Shown: positions 33,168 to 43,278 of the stretch, one piece after another
How positions within the stretch are numbered: the first letter of the stretch is position 1
Layout: each line of letters begins with the position of its first letter
DNA from: Brevibacillus sp. JNUCC-41
Lineage (GTDB): Bacteria; Bacillota; Bacilli; Bacillales; DSM-1321
Length of the DNA stretch: 64,000 bases
Direction of reading: 5' to 3'
NCBI RefSeq assembly: GCF_014844095.1
Contig: NZ_CP062163.1
Location: forward strand, 4,063,501 to 4,127,500
Position numbers and translations under genes: made by a program
Notes under the pieces: generated by a model
Databases searched by the model: none
What the model was told of the DNA's origin: nothing
Seen by the model: the letters and a program-made list of their open reading frames with translations, nothing else

Positions 33168-33575
33168 ATGTATATAGAAATGTTTCAAACCATTCAAGAT
33201 ACTCTCATAAAAAAAATAGATCCCGTTTTCATTATTATCTTTGGTTCTTATGCCAAAAACTCTACACATAAAGACAGTGATATCGATATTGCTTTCTACA
33301 GTGAGAATCAATCGCTTACTACATATGAAGTTTTTCAGCTGGCACAGGAATTAGCAGATATTCTGAAAATTGAGGTGGATTTAGTCAATATCCGTACAGC
33401 ATCCACGGTATTTAAAGCCCAGATATATACTACTGGTACAATTATATATTCAGCGAACGACACTCTTCTTAAAAACCTCCAAATGACTGCACTAAGCATG
33501 TACGCTAAATTGAACGAGGAACGCGAAAATATCTTAAAAAAAATAGGAGAAAGTGGGACCATCTATGAAGAATGA
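33168..33575 (+). CDS. mntA: MNT-domain nucleotidyltransferase antitoxin (MntA)
   Basis: A 135-residue minimal nucleotidyltransferase with the GSx10DxD motif: Gly26-Ser27 in IIIFGSYAKNSTHK and Asp38/Asp40 in DSDIDIAF. In the HEPN/MNT systems that have been characterised (Shewanella HepT/MntA), this enzyme transfers AMP groups from ATP to a tyrosine of the HEPN toxin and silences it. The gene precedes and overlaps the HEPN gene by 11 bp, and GGGAGC lies before ATG 33168. Confidence 0.92.
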   Translation: MYIEMFQTIQDTLIKKIDPVFIIIFGSYAKNSTHKDSDIDIAFYSENQSLTTYEVFQLAQELADILKIEVDLVNIRTASTVFKAQIYTTGTIIYSANDTLLKNLQMTALSMYAKLNEERENILKKIGESGTIYEE

Positions 33576-33969
33576 TGTGATATTGAACAAAATCAGTGTT
33601 ATAGAACGTTGCATGAACCGGGTTAAGGTTGTTTACGAAAACAATCCAGAAAACCTAAAGGACTATACCAAACAAGACTCCATCATACTCAATATACAAA
33701 GGGCCTGCGAAGCGTCAATTGACTTGGCTATGCATATTGTAGCTGAACAGAAATTAGGATTGCCTCAAACCAGCAGAGATGCCTTTGATATGCTTCATGG
33801 GGCTTTAATTATTGACGAAAATACGGTCAAACGATTAAAGGCCATGGTGGGTTTCAGAAACATAGCCGTTCATGATTACCAGACGGTTAATCTAGAAATT
33901 TTGCAGCAAATTGTTACGAACCATCTAGAGGATTTCACTGACTATACAAAACAAATCCTTAAATTTTAA
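33565..33969 (+). CDS. hepT: HEPN-domain RNase toxin (HepT)
   Basis: The likely start, ATG 33565, lies in the last codons of mntA and yields 134 residues; a GTG at 33553 is possible. The protein is all-helical, with the Rx4HxY ribonuclease motif Arg98-His103-Tyr105 in GFRNIAVHDY. The tyrosine is the residue adenylylated by MntA in studied systems. It pairs with mntA as a type VII toxin-antitoxin module, usually linked to phage defence or mobile-element upkeep. A small gene follows 16 bp later. Confidence 0.92.
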   Translation: MKNDVILNKISVIERCMNRVKVVYENNPENLKDYTKQDSIILNIQRACEASIDLAMHIVAEQKLGLPQTSRDAFDMLHGALIIDENTVKRLKAMVGFRNIAVHDYQTVNLEILQQIVTNHLEDFTDYTKQILKF

Positions 33970-33985
33970 TAAAGGGGGTTTTATG

Positions 33986-34147
33986 ATGAATTACAAAATC
34001 CGTGTTTATGATCTCCATACAAATAAAGAAACAATCAAGGTAGATAAAATCTTTGAAACGAAGGATGCTGCTGAAGCTGCTATCGAAAATCATAAACTTA
34101 AAAATCCAGAAAAATATGAGTATGTAAAAGTTCCTGTTAAAAGTTAA
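33986..34147 (+). CDS. Small conserved-looking protein, 53 aa, third gene after hepT
   Basis: ATG 33986 (or 33983) follows AAAGGGGG. The product (MNYKIRVYDLHTNKETIKVD, then IFETKDAAEAAIENHKLKNP) has a beta-beta-alpha pattern and a basic C-terminus. It is 16 bp from hepT, so it is probably co-transcribed. I do not recognise the family. Confidence 0.6.
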   Translation: MNYKIRVYDLHTNKETIKVDKIFETKDAAEAAIENHKLKNPEKYEYVKVPVKS

Positions 34148-34254
34148 TAATTTCACTCCTATCCTTCTGTGCAGGACCTATTACGTTAGTAGTTAGAAAC
34201 TTGAACATAATATGAATTTTACGCTTAAATTAATGTTAAAAAAGGAGTAAAACA

Positions 34255-35382
34255 ATGGCGAATACCAGACAACATCAAGTCCATGAGCAGAAATTGGAAC
34301 AGCTGGTTAAGTCCATGCCTTTCTATATCGTTGAATATGTTTACAATAAATTGGATACCCGCTCCCCTTCCACCCTGTTGAATTACGTTCTTGATTATAA
34401 ATTATTTTTGGAGTGGCTGATAGCTGAAGGCATTGCTAAGCAGGAGCATATTAAGGATATCCCCCTGTCAGTTCTGGAAAAGTTGAAGTTGATCGAAGCT
34501 CAATCCTTTATCAAATTTTTAGAACGGAGAAACATCCCCATCAATAAGCAGGAAACAAAAAAAGCGGAAAAGGTATCCGTCAATCGGAAAATCTCGGCAT
34601 TGCGTTCCCTTTTCAAGTATTTAACGACCCAGACGGAAAATGAGGAAGGCGAACCTTACTTCTATCGAAATGTCATGTTGAAAATTGAAGTGAATAAAGT
34701 GAAAGAGACTTTGGGGGTGCGTGCTTCCAGAATATCGACGAAGATTTTCCACAATGATGAGGATGCTCGGTTTCTTGAATTCGTGAAGCATGACTATGAA
34801 AAGGAGCTTCCTGAAAATTCCAGGAAACTCATTTATTTTAAAAGGGACAAGGAACGTGATTTTGCAATCTTATCCCTCTTCTTAGGAAGCGGTATCCGCG
34901 TGAATGAGTTATCCAACTTAAGGCTACGAGACTTGGATTTTGAAGAAAAGCAAATACACGTATTACGTAAAGGTGGAAAAAAAGATGTAGTGGCAGTCTC
35001 TCCTCCGTCTATGCAAGACATTAAAGATTACCTAGCAGTGAGAAAAGAACGTTATAGTGGATCAAACGATGATACGGCTTATTTATTCTTGACTAGGATG
35101 AATGATGGAGAGACCCCTCTTTCCAACCGTGCCATCGAGGCTTTAGTTAAGAAATACACGAAGGCCTTTAAGTCCAATAAATCGATGTCGCCACACAAAC
35201 TTAGGCATACCTATGGGACAAACTTGATGGAGCAGTCAGGAGATATTCATTTGCTGATGACTCAACTGGGCCATACGTCGACCACAACGGCTGCCCTCTA
35301 TACAAACCCTGAGAAGGAGAAGGCTAAAAAAGCTGCGAAACTGCTTGGAGAGAAAAGAACCAATTATCGTGAAAAGGATTAA
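34255..35382 (+). CDS. xerS: Tyrosine recombinase XerS
   Basis: A 375-residue tyrosine recombinase. A SAM-like core-binding domain spans about 20-125; the catalytic residues are Arg215 (GSGIRVNELSNL), a Lys in VLRKGGKKD, His314 and Arg317 (SPHKLRHTYGTNL), His340 (QLGHTS) and Tyr349 (AALYTNPE). The long N-terminus and the MANTRQHQVHEQKLEQL opening fit the single-protein XerS type of some Firmicutes, rather than the ~300-residue XerC/XerD. GGAG precedes ATG 34255. In streptococci and lactococci XerS resolves chromosome dimers at a site next to its gene; whether that holds here is unknown. Confidence 0.85.
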   Translation: MANTRQHQVHEQKLEQLVKSMPFYIVEYVYNKLDTRSPSTLLNYVLDYKLFLEWLIAEGIAKQEHIKDIPLSVLEKLKLIEAQSFIKFLERRNIPINKQETKKAEKVSVNRKISALRSLFKYLTTQTENEEGEPYFYRNVMLKIEVNKVKETLGVRASRISTKIFHNDEDARFLEFVKHDYEKELPENSRKLIYFKRDKERDFAILSLFLGSGIRVNELSNLRLRDLDFEEKQIHVLRKGGKKDVVAVSPPSMQDIKDYLAVRKERYSGSNDDTAYLFLTRMNDGETPLSNRAIEALVKKYTKAFKSNKSMSPHKLRHTYGTNLMEQSGDIHLLMTQLGHTSTTTAALYTNPEKEKAKKAAKLLGEKRTNYREKD

Positions 35383-35429
35383 ATGATAAAGGAGAAGTTT
35401 ATCTGGTCTTCTCCTGTTAACTTCACGAG

Positions 35430-36532
35430 ACGTACTAAACATAGGAGCCTAATGGGTACTTACACAATTATGGATTGCCCGCATAATGATTTCGTGGGGA
35501 CTCGTGGTAATATTGACAGGTTTTGCGCAAACAACGATGCACTTATATATTCTCCGTTTTTTATTAGGTGTCACCGAAGCTGGTTTTTTTCCTGGTATAA
35601 TTTTGTATTTAACTTATTGGTTCAGGACCGCGAAAGAGGAAGGACCACAGCGGTTTTGCTTTTAGCCCTACCGATTGGCGGATTGATTGGTGCACCTGCA
35701 TCGACATGGATTCTTGACAATATCTCCTGGTTGGGTATGGCAGGGTGGAGATGGATGTTCATCCTTGAAGGCATTCCGGCCATTATTATTGGAATCATTG
35801 TTGTTTTCTATTTAACTAATAGACCGGCCAACGCTAAATGGTTATCTAAGGAAGAAAATGATTGGCTAGAAGGGGAATTGAGTGCGGAAAGAAAAGTTAG
35901 CTCGAGTATAAATAAAGTTACTAAGCTTGATATGCTGAAAGATTCGAAAATCTGGAAGTTGGCCCTTTTTTATTTCGCAGGGTACACATCAATCTATGGA
36001 TTATCATTCTGGATGCCAACCATCATAAAATCTTTATCGGAAAATGCCACAACCAATTTAGAAATTGGATGGTTAGCGATGATTCCATCGTTAGTCGGTA
36101 TACCTGCCATTATGTTTGTAGGCTGGAATTCAGATCGGACCAATGAACATAAATCACACTTGCTCGTTTGTCTCATGATAGCAGTTGTCGGATTTATCGG
36201 GTGCGGTTTTTCAAATAGTGTCTTTATGTTGGTGCTTATGTTAACGATTACATCTTTCGGGTTATACGGGTTCAGTGGATGTTTCTTTGCCTATATGACA
36301 TTTTTCTTCACTGAGTCCCTGCGCCAGTTGGAATAGCCATAGTCAATTCATTTGCGGCTTAGGCGGTTTTGTAGGACCGATTATTCTCGGAACCGTTGCA
36401 TTTACTCAAGGGATGTTTATTTTATCCGGATTACTTGTGATGGGTGTCATCACCCTATTATCATTAAAATTGACAAGTGCTTCAGATGAAAACATCGTAA
36501 AAGAAGTCGAAGTCAATATTAATGAATTTTAA
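35430..36532 (+). pseudogene. MFS transporter (anion:cation symporter family), multiply frameshifted
   Basis: Coding segments appear in successive frames: ARIMISWGLVVILTGFAQTT, then VTEAGFFPGIILYLTYWFR, then from 35640 a long frame (LALPIGGLIGAPASTWILDN through FFAYMTFFFTESL), and finally PVGIAIVNSF and GFVGPIILGTVAFTQG to TAA 36532. At least three frameshifts and loss of the first helix show it is dead. Family resemblance is to hexuronate/phthalate-type carriers like those at 41909 and 56884. Confidence 0.88.
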
Positions 36533-36570
36533 CGGTCGTAAATGTATGGAGATTAAAAGTGACTATAAAC

Positions 36571-36618
36571 GAAACATCATCGGAAATCATAAGGTTTCCA
36601 TGATGTTTTTTTTATTTT
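36571..36618 (+). terminator. Terminator after the MFS pseudogene
   Basis: AAACATCATCGGAAA pairs with TTTCCATGATGTTT, followed by a run of eight T. Confidence 0.85.
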
Positions 36619-36848
36619 CATATAGGAAGTAAGGAAGTACATATAATGGGATGAAAATACTGGTTGAGCATGTCAAATTTCAATCTAAATCGAAGGTTCT
36701 GCCCAATAAGGCTTGTTTGTGGTTTTCGGCGGGATTAGAATGGAGATGAGATATAAGTGCTTTCGGAAAGATAGGGGAGTCCTTTTCTTTTCATGTACTG
36801 ACTTCAATTTATTCATTACAGGAATAACAGCAGAAATGAGGTGATGAT
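36619..36848. other. Upstream region of the AraC-type regulator
   Basis: No gene or strong hairpin found. The regulator's ribosome site GAGGTGATG is at its right end. Confidence 0.4.
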
Positions 36849-38318
36849 GTGGAAATTCATTTGGTGGCGAAAGATGAGATTGAGGCTCAAGGAATTCGTT
36901 GGATAGTGGAGTCCCACCTAACGGGAGTTAGACTGATCTTATGGAAAACGATTGAAGAATTTGAAAAGGGCATGCGCAATCAGCAACCGGAATTCGTTAT
37001 TTTGGATATGGATATTTGGACGGATGAAAGTGAGGCAATGGGTGTTTCGTTAAAGCGGAGGGGAATTCGATGGTTAGGCATTTCCTCTGAGCGAATCTTT
37101 CAAACGGCTTATCGAGCCTTACGCTTTCGTGCTGAAGATGTTTTATTCCGTCCTTTTTCTTCGGCGGATTTGGTAAAACATATCCAACAATTGCGTTTTC
37201 AATTGAGAAATGGCCCAGGTCTTCTTTCGACAAACACAATGGATGATGGGCATGCTCTGGATATTGGATATCCGGATTTCTTCTTGACAGACCGGGGGCA
37301 TGAAAGTCGAATAACCATGGTCGCCTTTTTGACACCTGATAACAGGACCCTTCCTTTAGTTTATGATGAACTGCAACGATATTCTTTTACTGGGAAGAAT
37401 CAAATCTTCGCTTTATCGGATTTTATTTTATGTGTCCAGGAAATAAAGGAAAATGAGGTATATAAGGAAGAGTACCAAGCGTTCCTTGCTCACTGGAAAG
37501 AAAGAATGGATGAGCCCCTTGCCATCATAATAAAAGCGGCAACTGCAAATGAGTCTTTAAAAAGGATGTATCAGCAAACACGTGAATTTACGAGACAAAT
37601 CTTTTTCGATGGATATGATATCATTTTAGCCGAAAGTCAACAGACTTCTCCTCAAGAGATGGACCCATTCCTAACTCCTCTTGAACAAAGACTTTGGATA
37701 GAAATGCTCGAAAGGCGGGATGCGAAAGCCATCAGGAACTGGATTGAGCGTGAATTCCTTACTTTTGAACGACCATACCCCGACCCGGAAATCGTTCGTA
37801 TCCGCCTTACAAGTGTACTCGCACAGATTCGTAGGCATATGAAATCATACAACTTGCAAAATGCTTCTCTAGAAGCAATATACTATGATGTATTTCAGCA
37901 AATTGTACATAAACCTGTCATCCATCAAATAGTAAAAGAGCTGCATGCGTTCACCACCCATATGCTTCTGCAGGATCATGGACAATTACAGGAAGGGGCA
38001 CGCACACTTAGCGAAAAAGCAAGGGAGCTGATCGAGTCCAACTATTGGGACGCCCAGTGGAATCTAGCGAGTTGTGCAGATACTCTGCGTATCAATAAAA
38101 GCACACTCAGCCGTCGTTTTGCGGCAGAATCCGGCGAGTCTTTTCGAAATACTCTGCATCAAGTTCGAATTAGGGAAGCTAAACGTTTATTAAAGGAAAC
38201 GGATTTATCATTGGAGGAAATCTCACAATTAGCCGGCTATTCACATCAAACTTATTTTAATGCCAAATTCAAACTGCTTGAAGAGTGTACACCATCAGCA
38301 TATCGGTCTGGATTATAA
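36849..38318 (+). CDS. Response-regulator-like AraC transcription factor, probable hut regulator
   Basis: A 489-residue protein with an N-terminal CheY-like domain (FVILDMDIW holds the presumed phospho-Asp, about Asp53-55), a long helical middle region and a C-terminal AraC HTH (CADTLRINKSTLSRRFAAES and ISQLAGYSHQTYFNAKFKLL). This is the YesN/response-regulator architecture. No histidine kinase gene is adjacent, and the receiver appears divergent. It is directly upstream of hutU-hutI on the same strand, separated by a terminator, so control of histidine use is a likely but inferred role. GTG 36849 follows GAGGTGATGAT. No HutP is present here. Confidence 0.85.
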   Translation: MEIHLVAKDEIEAQGIRWIVESHLTGVRLILWKTIEEFEKGMRNQQPEFVILDMDIWTDESEAMGVSLKRRGIRWLGISSERIFQTAYRALRFRAEDVLFRPFSSADLVKHIQQLRFQLRNGPGLLSTNTMDDGHALDIGYPDFFLTDRGHESRITMVAFLTPDNRTLPLVYDELQRYSFTGKNQIFALSDFILCVQEIKENEVYKEEYQAFLAHWKERMDEPLAIIIKAATANESLKRMYQQTREFTRQIFFDGYDIILAESQQTSPQEMDPFLTPLEQRLWIEMLERRDAKAIRNWIEREFLTFERPYPDPEIVRIRLTSVLAQIRRHMKSYNLQNASLEAIYYDVFQQIVHKPVIHQIVKELHAFTTHMLLQDHGQLQEGARTLSEKARELIESNYWDAQWNLASCADTLRINKSTLSRRFAAESGESFRNTLHQVRIREAKRLLKETDLSLEEISQLAGYSHQTYFNAKFKLLEECTPSAYRSGL

Positions 38319-38353
38319 AAAAGGACGATTCAATAAATGAATCGTCCTTTTTT
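38317..38353 (+). terminator. Terminator after the AraC-type regulator
   Basis: AAAAAGGACGATTCA pairs with TGAATCGTCCTTTTT. Confidence 0.9.
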
Positions 38354-38513
38354 ATTTATTTCATAACAATGTAATTATTGAAATTATTCATAAAAAAATA
38401 AAGTTAACTACAAAAACTTAAAATAAATTATAAAATAATCATTAAATTATAATAAATTATTCTGAATTTTCCTTATAGAATGAATATATAACAAAAACAA
38501 GGGGGAAATGAAA

Positions 38514-40190
38514 ATGAACACGATTACAAACAAGGTTATCCGGTATACTGGAACAGAATTGCATACTAAAGGATGGCAACAAGAAGCAGTGCTTAGAATG
38601 CTCATGAATAATTTGGATCCTGAAGTTGCTGAACGTCCGGAAGATTTGGTGGTATACGGAGGGATTGGGAAAGCAGCTCGTAACTGGGAATGCTTTGATG
38701 CAATCGTCAAATCACTAAAAGAGCTTGAAGAAGATGAAACTTTACTTGTCCAATCAGGGAAACCGGTGGCCATTTTTAAAACGCATTCGGATGCACCACG
38801 TGTCCTGCTTGCAAATTCAAATATCGTCCCTGCATACGCGAACTGGGAAACATTCCATGAACTTGATAAAAAGGGATTGATGATGTATGGGCAGATGACA
38901 GCGGGCAGCTGGATATATATCGGATCTCAAGGGATCGTACAAGGTACATACGAGACCTTTGCCGAGCTTGCAAAACAACATTTCAATAACTCGTTAAAAG
39001 GCACCATTACACTAACGGCAGGTTTAGGCGGAATGGGAGGGGCACAGCCGTTGGCAGTTACGATGAACGGTGGTGTCTGTATCGGGATCGATGTAGATGA
39101 GACAAGAATTGACAGGAGGATTGAGACTCGTTATACCGACGTGAAAACGGATTCATTGGATGAAGCCATTCGTTTAGCCAATGAAGCTAAACTTGCAGGG
39201 AAAGCATTATCGATTGGTTTGATTGGGAATGCTTCAGATATTCTACCGGAAATGATCGCAAGGAACTTCATCCCTGATGTCTTGACGGATCAGACTTCGG
39301 CCCATGATCCGCTAAATGGATATACTCCTTCAGGCCTGTCAATGGTGGAAGCGGCAGAGTTACGAAATTCGGACCCAGAAAAGTATATTGAACTCTCTAA
39401 AGCTTCAATGGCCAAACATGTAAGAGCGATGCTTGAAATGATGGAAAAAGGAGCCGTGACATTTGATTATGGCAACAATATCCGTCAAGTTGCGAAAGAT
39501 GAAGGGGTAGAGAATGCTTTTGCCTTCCCGGGCTTCGTTCCTGCTTATATCCGTCCACAATTCTGTGAAGGTAAAGGTCCTTTCCGCTGGGTGGCTTTAT
39601 CTGGGGATCCAGAAGATATTTATAAAACAGACCAAGCCATTTTACGCGAATTCGCTGATAATGAACATTTATGTAACTGGATCAGAATGGCTCAAGAAAA
39701 AATTCAGTTCCAAGGTCTGCCTTCCCGCATATGCTGGCTTGGTTATGGGGAGCGCGCCCGTTTTGGTAAAATCCTCAATGATATGGTTGCAAGCGGTGAA
39801 TTAAAGGCCCCAATCGTGATTGGTCGTGACCATTTGGATTCTGGCTCTGTCGCTTCGCCGAATCGTGAAACGGAAGCCATGAAGGATGGTTCCGATGTAG
39901 TGGCTGACTGGCCGATATTAAATGCAATGGTGAATGCAGTTGGCGGTGCAACCTGGGTTTCCGTACATCATGGCGGCGGCGTAGGAATGGGTTACTCCAT
40001 GCATGCAGGCGTTGTAATTGTGGCAGATGGCACAAAAGAAGCAGCAGCCAGGATTGAAAGAGTGTTGACAACTGACCCTGGGATGGGTGTAGTGCGTCAT
40101 GTTGACGCAGGATATGAACTGGCAGAGGAAACAGCCCGTGAAAGAGGTATTAATATCCCGATGCTTGATAAAGGAATTGATAAAAAATGA
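38514..40190 (+). CDS. hutU: Urocanate hydratase
   Basis: The 558-residue enzyme converts urocanate to 4-imidazolone-5-propanoate, step two of histidine degradation, in the cytoplasm with tightly bound NAD+. Signatures: [18 protein letters not shown] near the start, the NAD-binding [36 protein letters not shown] and the near-universal [14 protein letters not shown] with the active-site Cys. GGGGGA is seven bases before ATG 38514, whereas the in-frame ATG 38508 is too near. It overlaps hutI by four bases (ATGA). Confidence 0.97.
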   Translation: MNTITNKVIRYTGTELHTKGWQQEAVLRMLMNNLDPEVAERPEDLVVYGGIGKAARNWECFDAIVKSLKELEEDETLLVQSGKPVAIFKTHSDAPRVLLANSNIVPAYANWETFHELDKKGLMMYGQMTAGSWIYIGSQGIVQGTYETFAELAKQHFNNSLKGTITLTAGLGGMGGAQPLAVTMNGGVCIGIDVDETRIDRRIETRYTDVKTDSLDEAIRLANEAKLAGKALSIGLIGNASDILPEMIARNFIPDVLTDQTSAHDPLNGYTPSGLSMVEAAELRNSDPEKYIELSKASMAKHVRAMLEMMEKGAVTFDYGNNIRQVAKDEGVENAFAFPGFVPAYIRPQFCEGKGPFRWVALSGDPEDIYKTDQAILREFADNEHLCNWIRMAQEKIQFQGLPSRICWLGYGERARFGKILNDMVASGELKAPIVIGRDHLDSGSVASPNRETEAMKDGSDVVADWPILNAMVNAVGGATWVSVHHGGGVGMGYSMHAGVVIVADGTKEAAARIERVLTTDPGMGVVRHVDAGYELAEETARERGINIPMLDKGIDKK

Positions 40191-41485
40191 CAAAACCAAT
40201 TTGGATAAAACATGCCGCTCAACTTGCAACCCTTACCTCTGATAGGAAAGGTCCTCGTTCTAAAGAGGCAATGTCAGAGCTTGGGTTGATTACGGATGGA
40301 AGTATATGGATGGAATCTGGTTTGATCCAAGCGATCGGTACGACCAAAGAATTGGAAGAACTCTATGCAGATAGAATGCATGAAGCTGAAGTCTTTGATG
40401 CAACTGGCCATTTGGTGACACCTGGGCTAGTTGACCCACATACGCATGTTGTATATGGCGGGAGTCGGGAACGTGAATTTGAAATGCGTCTTGAAGGCGC
40501 AACATATATGGACATTATGAACGCAGGTGGGGGCATTCATGCCACCACCCGCATGACAAGGGAAGCAAGTGAAGAAGAATTGATGGAGCAAACCATGCGC
40601 CGACTTGATTCGTTTCTCGCTCATGGCGTGACTACAGTAGAAGGTAAAAGCGGTTACGGAATGAATTTGGAAACCGAATTGAAGCAGTTGCGGGTGATGA
40701 AGAAGTTACAGGAAGAGCATCCGATCGATCTAGTTCCTACTTTTATGGGAGCCCATGCGGTTCCAAAGGATTATAAAGGCCGTGAGGATGAATTTGTCGA
40801 TCATCTGATTAATGATATGCTTCCAATCGTCTCTGAAGAAAAGCTTGCTGAATTCAATGATGTTTTTTGTGAAAAGGGGGTTTTTACCCCTGAGCAATCA
40901 GAGCGGATTTTAAATGCGGGGAAAAAGTACGGCTTGATCCCTAAAATTCATGCTGATGAAATTGAGCCATACGGTGGAGCTGAATTAGCTTCGAAGATAG
41001 GAGCCATTTCAGCTGAGCATTTGTTAAAAGCTTCCGATGAGGGGATTACTGCTATGGCGAAGTCAGGCACCATTGCCTGCTTGCTTCCAGCCACCGCCTT
41101 GTATTTACGAGAAGAAGCGGCCCCTGGAAGACGAATGGTTGATGAAGGTGTGGCTGTAGCCATTTCGACAGATTGCAATCCCGGATCTTCACCGACGACA
41201 TCCATGCCGCTTGTCATGAATCTGGCATGCATTTCGATGCGGCTTACCCCTGCAGAAGCTCTGACGGCGGCGACATACAATGCTGCTTGTGCAATCAACA
41301 GGGAAGAAAGGGTCGGTTCCCTCGAAGTCGGAAAACAAGCGGATGTCGTTTTATGGAATGTTGAAAACTATCAGGAGCTGCAATATTTATTTGGGGTCAA
41401 TCACGTTAAATCTGTATGGAAAAATGGTGTGCAAGTAGTGAATGATAAAGTGAAGACTGATTCCAAAAGCCTGACTGGTCTATAA
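40187..41485 (+). CDS. hutI: Imidazolonepropionase
   Basis: A 432-residue metal-dependent amidohydrolase of the TIM-barrel superfamily that opens imidazolone propionate to N-formimino-L-glutamate. Metal ligands: His85 and His87 in [12 protein letters not shown], His in [13 protein letters not shown], and Asp in [15 protein letters not shown]. The [14 protein letters not shown] loop is typical of HutI. It is translationally coupled to hutU. A collapsed second copy of this gene lies downstream of the next transporter (43279-43451). The formiminoglutamase gene hutG that would follow in Bacillus subtilis is absent. Confidence 0.97.
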   Translation: MTKPIWIKHAAQLATLTSDRKGPRSKEAMSELGLITDGSIWMESGLIQAIGTTKELEELYADRMHEAEVFDATGHLVTPGLVDPHTHVVYGGSREREFEMRLEGATYMDIMNAGGGIHATTRMTREASEEELMEQTMRRLDSFLAHGVTTVEGKSGYGMNLETELKQLRVMKKLQEEHPIDLVPTFMGAHAVPKDYKGREDEFVDHLINDMLPIVSEEKLAEFNDVFCEKGVFTPEQSERILNAGKKYGLIPKIHADEIEPYGGAELASKIGAISAEHLLKASDEGITAMAKSGTIACLLPATALYLREEAAPGRRMVDEGVAVAISTDCNPGSSPTTSMPLVMNLACISMRLTPAEALTAATYNAACAINREERVGSLEVGKQADVVLWNVENYQELQYLFGVNHVKSVWKNGVQVVNDKVKTDSKSLTGL

Positions 41486-41908
41486 AATTCACTAAAAGAA
41501 GAGAGGCTATGCCCATCGACCCTTCATTAGGTTGACCGGATCTCTCATGAAACGCCCATTAAATGAACTTCTATGTATCAGGAGCCTCTTTACATCCGCT
41601 GGAATTTTGGCGGATGTAAAAAGGCTTTGATACGTACAATATGATCTAACAGTATTCCGAGTTGCCAAAGCAAGAGATGTATCTGATATTTCAGTTGCAC
41701 TGGTATACATGCTTCTATCCATGGTGGAATGCCCGCTGATGGTTTTTTAATAGTTTACTAGAATTAAGCCGTATTCGATTGTCATCATGGCTGTAATTTA
41801 TTACAGGCTGCATAATGCAAACTAGTTTTAGGGTCTTAAGATTACTGTTTTTTATGTTTAAAATCAGTCAGTATTGCTGCTCTCTAACAAACATCTAGGA
41901 GTGATTAC
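41486..41908. other. Intergenic region with a long inverted repeat
   Basis: No supported gene. The main feature is the inverted repeat at 41575-41633. The next gene's ribosome site (TAGGAG) lies near 41895. Confidence 0.5.
41575..41633. repeat. 59-bp imperfect inverted repeat
   Basis: GTATCAGGAGCCTCTTTACA plus TCCGC faces GCGGATGTAAAAAGGCTTTG plus ATAC with about 20 pairs around a short loop. There is no T run, so a simple terminator is unlikely. Confidence 0.6.
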
Positions 41909-43231
41909 ATGTTGAGAAATAACTATCGTTATTTTATCATTTTTATGATTATTGTTATTACAATCATAAATTATATTGATAGAGGTGCACTTTCATATGC
42001 CCAAGCTGAAATAATCAAGGAGTTCAATTTAGATCCAGTAAGTTGGGGAGCAATCCTGGGGTATTTTGGATATGGATATATATTCGGTGCACTATTTGGT
42101 GGTGCTTTAGCAGATAAGAAAGGTCCTAAATTCATGTGGATCATTGCCGGAACTACATGGTCTTTTTTTGAAATTGGGACAATATTCGCAGGTCACATAG
42201 GTGCAGCATTATTTGGAGGCTCTGCCTTGGCAGGATTTGCGGTGTTTCGTGTTTTATTTGGTTTAGCTGAAGGACCTACATTATCAACGATGAACCGAAC
42301 GATGGCAAACTGGGTATCTCCTAAAGAAAAAGGGTTTGCTGTAGCTCTTGGATTAGTGGGGACACCAATTGGAGCATTGATTACTGCACCCATCGTAGTA
42401 GGTCTTCTAACATTCACTAACTGGAAAGTAACTTTTGTTATTCTCGGTATATTAGGTTTTATTTGGGTAGCAATTTGGAACAAAGTATTTACAAACTTAC
42501 CTGAAGATCATCCAAGAGTCTCGAAAACCGAACTAGAAGAAATTCGAAGAGCAGATATTTTAATAAAAGGTGAGACGAAATTAGACGAACAAATAAATGT
42601 ACCATGGTACCACTTTTTTAAAAACCCTACGTTAGTATTTAATGCAATTGGATATTTTGCCTTTTTATATGTAAATATTCTATTACTTACATGGACCCCC
42701 AAATATCTGCAAGATGAATTTAATTATTCACTTTCTTCTCTATCATATATTGGTATGATTCCTTGGGTAGGAGCTATTATCACTGGATTATTAGGTGGTA
42801 AAATCTCGGATATATTACGAAGGAAAACAGGGAATTTACGTATTGCAAGATCTTGGTTTACAGTAGTCTCCTTATTTTGTACAGCTGTATGTTTTATGTT
42901 GATTCCGACTGTCGAGAGTGCGGCGGCCGTACTTGCTTTAATGTGTATAGGAAATGCCTTTAATTATTTGCCTAATTCCATTTATTGGATCGTGGTTCTG
43001 GATACAGAACCGAATAAAGCTGGAACATTTGGCGGGGTAACTCATTTCATTGCGAATCTGGCTACCATAATTGCCCCTACCTTGACTGGAAGTCTTGTCG
43101 CCATATATGGATATAATGCCATGTTTATTGCAGCATCAATAGCCGTCACGATTGGCATGTTAGCCATGGTATTCGTGAAGCCTGGCAAAAAAGGCAATTC
43201 ATCGGAAACCACCACTAATATGGTTAGCTAA
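41909..43231 (+). CDS. MFS transporter, anion:cation symporter (ACS) family
   Basis: A 440-residue protein with twelve predicted helices. The ACS family signature after helix 1 is seen in NYIDRGALSYA; the loop 2-3 motif GALADKKGPK and helix-4 segment VFRVLFGLAEGPTLSTMNR are typical. These carriers import organic acids such as hexuronates, phthalate or tartrate. Its place between hutI and hutH suggests urocanate, histidine or a related imidazole acid as substrate, but the sequence does not show this. AGGAGTGATTACATG gives a clear start. Confidence 0.88.
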   Translation: MLRNNYRYFIIFMIIVITIINYIDRGALSYAQAEIIKEFNLDPVSWGAILGYFGYGYIFGALFGGALADKKGPKFMWIIAGTTWSFFEIGTIFAGHIGAALFGGSALAGFAVFRVLFGLAEGPTLSTMNRTMANWVSPKEKGFAVALGLVGTPIGALITAPIVVGLLTFTNWKVTFVILGILGFIWVAIWNKVFTNLPEDHPRVSKTELEEIRRADILIKGETKLDEQINVPWYHFFKNPTLVFNAIGYFAFLYVNILLLTWTPKYLQDEFNYSLSSLSYIGMIPWVGAIITGLLGGKISDILRRKTGNLRIARSWFTVVSLFCTAVCFMLIPTVESAAAVLALMCIGNAFNYLPNSIYWIVVLDTEPNKAGTFGGVTHFIANLATIIAPTLTGSLVAIYGYNAMFIAASIAVTIGMLAMVFVKPGKKGNSSETTTNMVS

Positions 43232-43278
43232 GATAAGGCAAATGGATGTATATTAATTACGGATTATGCTTTTCACTT

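Noticed and set aside
39775..40229. Long minus-strand frames inside hutU
   Set aside because: They are shadows of the GC-richer hutU codons; hutU itself is unmistakable.
41507..41722. A 71-codon minus-strand frame after hutI
   Set aside because: It crosses the long inverted repeat at 41575-41633 and has no ribosome site; its residues look random after the first 30.
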